Source of the DNA: Owenweeksia sp048267305
GTDB taxonomy: Bacteria; Bacteroidota; Bacteroidia; Flavobacteriales; Schleiferiaceae
NCBI GenBank assembly: GCA_048267305.1
Contig: JBLWXT010000003.1
Span: 163,037 to 227,036 of the forward strand
DNA: 64,000 nucleotides
Direction of reading: 5' to 3'
The translations under genes were made by a program, and so were the position numbers. Below the pieces are notes generated by a model that saw only the letters and a list, made by a program, of their open reading frames with translations, ran no database searches and had not been told where the DNA came from. Each line of letters begins with the position of its first letter. Positions within the stretch are counted from its first letter, which is position 1. Below are positions 61,533 through 64,000 of this stretch, piece after piece.

Positions 61533-63479
61533 TCAAATCAAATTTTTGGAAATACTAAAGTGAAAGGTACTACCCTTATCCAACTCAGATTCAACCCAAA
61601 TTTTACCTCCGTGTAAGAGTGTAATCTTTTCGCAATGCGCTAAACCAATGCCGGTTCCTTCATATTCATTGCGATTATTGAGCCTTTGAAAAATGGCAAA
61701 GATGTTTTGCTTGTTTTCCTTTGAAATGCCAATTCCATTATCCGCAATTGATATAGTCCAATGGTCAAAACTTTCATGGGCTGAAATGTGAATGGTGGGA
61801 GTGTTGTCCTTTTTTTGAAACTTAATGGCATTGGTTATCAGGTTTTGAAACAGCAGCCTCATTTCAATAGGGTATATGGACAGCCTGGGTAATGCATCTA
61901 TGGTTAAAGTGGTGTTTGTACCGCTAATGGCAGCCGATAAATCTTGTTTGATGACAGACATCATTTCGTTTAAATCCAGCACTTCCAATTGTCTGTTACC
62001 CCCAATGCGCGAATAATCCAGCAGGCCTTTTATTAAATTACTCATCCTATCGGTGGCCTGCATCACAAAGTTCAGGCATACTTGGGCCTCATCGTCTAAC
62101 TGACTCTTATACTCCTGTTGTACAAAGCCCACCATATTGGTTACAGTGCGCAATGGTTCTTGTAGATCATGAGAGGCAATATAGGCGAATTGTTCTGTCT
62201 CTTTGTTTTTGATTTTGAGACTTTCATATTGAGAAGACAAGGTTCTAAGTTGCGTAATATCCTGCATTATGGTTAGGTATTGATAAATCTTACCCTCCTC
62301 ATCCTTAAACGGAATAATGGCAGTATGTACCCAATAAAAGCTACCGTCTTTGGCTTTGTTTTTAACGCCTCCAATCCACACCTCACCTTTGGCAATTTGT
62401 GCCCATATATTCTCAAAAAACTCATCAGAGTGAAAGCCTGAATTTAGAATGTAATGGGTGTTCCCGATGAGTTCGTTTCTACTGTACTTTGATACTTCGC
62501 AAAATTTATCGTTTACGTAGGTCATTAGTCCCTCAGTGTCAGTAAAAGCAATTAGTGAACTTTCGTCTAAAGCATATTTTAAATGAGACAACTCTAGATT
62601 TGAACTTTCAAGGGATTTTTGAAATTCCTCTTTTTTCTTATCGGTCGCATTAAAGCGCACAGCCGTACCCAACACACCGCCAGTAGAAACTACAACTGCA
62701 AGTATTGTATAAATGATAAATGCAGGGGTAACAGCCATTATATCGTGGTTTACCAGATATAAAAACAGGAAGCTCATAACCAGAATCATCGTAACATTGT
62801 AAGGTAACATACCCTTTACTAACTGGGTTCCTGCATGTGGGCCATAGGCTAAATAGTTATAACCATCAACTGCATTTCTCAAGGAAAGAACGCCTGCGGT
62901 AGTGAGGAAGAGCGCGGAAGAATGTATGGGCATTGTGAAGAGAAGATCGGGATCAAACGCTCCGTGTAATTGTAATATGAAAGTTATTATGGCTGAAATA
63001 ACGATCAGTATTAGCATGAAAAATAACCATTGAAAAATTCTCTGGATTATATACGATGTAGAGCGCATCCCCCAAATTGAAACTCCTAAAAGTATAAAGC
63101 AAAAGGCTGTAACCGGAGGCATCCTGCCAGGCAGATTTTCAGCATAAGGGTCATTAAATAGAAGTGTATCTATCGAAAAATTGAAGTCAAACAGGTATTC
63201 GCCCAATGTGATGCCACCTATTAAAGTAACGACTATAGAAATGATGATGCTTGTGAGGTGACTTAGTTTATCGTCCTTTTTATAAAAAAACAGGATGGTG
63301 CCGGAAAGCAAGAAGGCAAGGGCTGTATTGAATTTCATAACCGCCACTCTGGGAATTTGCTCTAATAGCTCTGTGGAATTAAATATCCAGCCAGCAATTG
63401 CTATTAAACTTATAAGTACCACCAGCATGCCCAGGATGGTAATTGCTACAGAAGTTTGCTCGTCCTTGATTTTTTGCAT
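61533..63479 (-). CDS. Membrane PAS sensor histidine kinase
   Basis: 648 aa. An N-terminal region with about eight membrane helices (about 10-260), then a PAS domain (LIAFTDTEGLMTYVNDKFCE, GNTHYILNSGFHSDEFFENI, PAC-type KDGSFYWVHTAIIPFKDEEG), HisKA (FAYIASHDLQEPLRTVTNMV) and HATPase (NLITNAIKFQKKD, ISIADNGIGIS, FAIFQRLNNRNEYEGTGIGL). No receiver and no adjacent response regulator. The PAS ligand is not evident. Single gene. Confidence 0.9.
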   Translation of the reverse strand: MQKIKDEQTSVAITILGMLVVLISLIAIAGWIFNSTELLEQIPRVAVMKFNTALAFLLSGTILFFYKKDDKLSHLTSIIISIVVTLIGGITLGEYLFDFNFSIDTLLFNDPYAENLPGRMPPVTAFCFILLGVSIWGMRSTSYIIQRIFQWLFFMLILIVISAIITFILQLHGAFDPDLLFTMPIHSSALFLTTAGVLSLRNAVDGYNYLAYGPHAGTQLVKGMLPYNVTMILVMSFLFLYLVNHDIMAVTPAFIIYTILAVVVSTGGVLGTAVRFNATDKKKEEFQKSLESSNLELSHLKYALDESSLIAFTDTEGLMTYVNDKFCEVSKYSRNELIGNTHYILNSGFHSDEFFENIWAQIAKGEVWIGGVKNKAKDGSFYWVHTAIIPFKDEEGKIYQYLTIMQDITQLRTLSSQYESLKIKNKETEQFAYIASHDLQEPLRTVTNMVGFVQQEYKSQLDDEAQVCLNFVMQATDRMSNLIKGLLDYSRIGGNRQLEVLDLNEMMSVIKQDLSAAISGTNTTLTIDALPRLSIYPIEMRLLFQNLITNAIKFQKKDNTPTIHISAHESFDHWTISIADNGIGISKENKQNIFAIFQRLNNRNEYEGTGIGLAHCEKITLLHGGKIWVESELDKGSTFHFSISKNLI

Positions 63480-64000
63480 TTGCCGTATAATTGGTTGAAG
63501 ATTAAACTTCGCTATTTCTTTGAAAGACTTTACAGTCTTTTTATGAGGAATTAGTATGATGAAATAAATGCGTGAACCACTGAAAAAAAACGGCAGCCAT
63601 TAAATATTTTCTAAGTGCTTAAAATTAAGGTTGGTATATGTGGGGTGCAAGCGTAAAATAGAAGTGTTTTCCTGTCATACTAATAGCTTGTTTTTTTATG
63701 TAATACCCTTTGGTTAAACATTTAGTGATAGCAAAAAAGATGGAAACTGAAGTTTGAGACAATTACATTGTATAAATAATAACGCTCATATATGGCGTGT
63801 TTTGTGAGTTTTGAAGCAGGGGGTGGGTAATGATCTGCTCCAAAAATCACTCATTACGGTTTTATGATTTTTCAGGATCAGCGTAATTTTATGGGGAGCA
63901 GCTAATTTCAGGCAAATATTTTTTCCATTCTAAAGAGGAACAAAGAAACATTGGTGACCCCTCGCAGATTGGCCCTGAAGAGCTTGATCTGCGCATTGAA
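63480..64000. other. Gene-poor window end
   Basis: About 520 AT-rich bases with no supported gene. From about 63880 both strands are open in one frame. The plus strand ends NIGDPSQIGPEELDLRIE but has no ATG, GTG or TTG after an in-frame stop. The minus strand reads FLCSSLEWKKYLPEISCSP to a stop near 63893. Either could be the end or start of a gene beyond the window. I cannot choose between them. No repeat or RNA structure is evident elsewhere in this stretch. Confidence 0.5.

Overview
The window looks like a chromosomal segment of a gliding, carotenoid-producing Bacteroidota, most likely Flavobacteriales, and plausibly a marine Cryomorphaceae/Owenweeksia-like lineage. That placement is inference. 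The supporting signs are type IX secretion sorting tails, a 'gliding motility-associated' C-terminal domain, a GldI-like lipoprotein, BatA-type and GYDIA-kinase families, class II HMG-CoA reductase, DUF5777/DUF6268-type barrels, and -7 promoter elements of the TAnnTTTG type. I see no rRNA, tRNA, CRISPR array, prophage or insertion sequence. Nearly all of the window is tightly packed protein-coding DNA.

Layout. 1-7149 (minus): a truncated dihydroorotase-like gene with its metal-binding His pair replaced, a BatA/vWA membrane protein, an alpha/beta hydrolase, and an ABC exporter-type ATPase/permease pair. The permease carries a His-rich periplasmic loop and is followed by two paralogous CxxC secreted proteins, so it is probably metal-linked. 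7203-15703: a CoA-binding protein, then a signalling island. On the minus strand a lone response regulator is translationally coupled to a secreted trypsin-like T9SS protease and a lipoprotein. Divergently, a ThiF/E1-like protein, a LuxI/FeeM-like acyltransferase, a 7TMR-DISM histidine kinase, a REC-histidine kinase hybrid and a REC protein form a chain of overlapping genes. 15692-17275: release factor 3.

17374-24922 is a light-response block. It holds a CarH/LitR-type MerR-B12 regulator, an ECF sigma factor, crtI, crtB, idi, a eukaryote-like 6-pyruvoyl-tetrahydropterin synthase, an SDR lacking the usual catalytic Tyr, a flavin reductase-like protein and a photolyase. The same 10-base word (TTTGTTTAAC) sits on the -7 element of both the regulator and the sigma factor promoters. 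At the second it is half of a perfect inverted repeat, a strong candidate operator.

24919-33137: mannose-1-phosphate guanylyltransferase, adk, obgE, a PAP2 phosphatase, CrcB, a PKD/gliding C-terminal protein, and a mevalonate-pathway pair (GHMP kinase, HMG-CoA reductase) that would feed isoprenoid precursors to the carotenoid genes. 33222-44857: small or hypothetical proteins, a lipoprotein-type peptide deformylase, a C1 aminopeptidase, L-2-hydroxyglutarate oxidase, and a four-gene operon of CX4CH cytochrome-type lipoproteins, YceI and a DUF5777 barrel. 44985-49716: nrnA, a GldI-like FKBP and three consecutive cyclophilin-FKBP fusions aimed at three different cell compartments. 49882-63479: a TonB-type receptor, a T9SS protein, uvrB, a carboxypeptidase-regulatory-domain protein ending inside a palindromic repeat, a GldL-like membrane protein, a TetR regulator with a small lipoprotein, a SulP transporter plus beta-carbonic anhydrase operon, and a PAS histidine kinase. 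The last ~520 bases hold no gene I can define.
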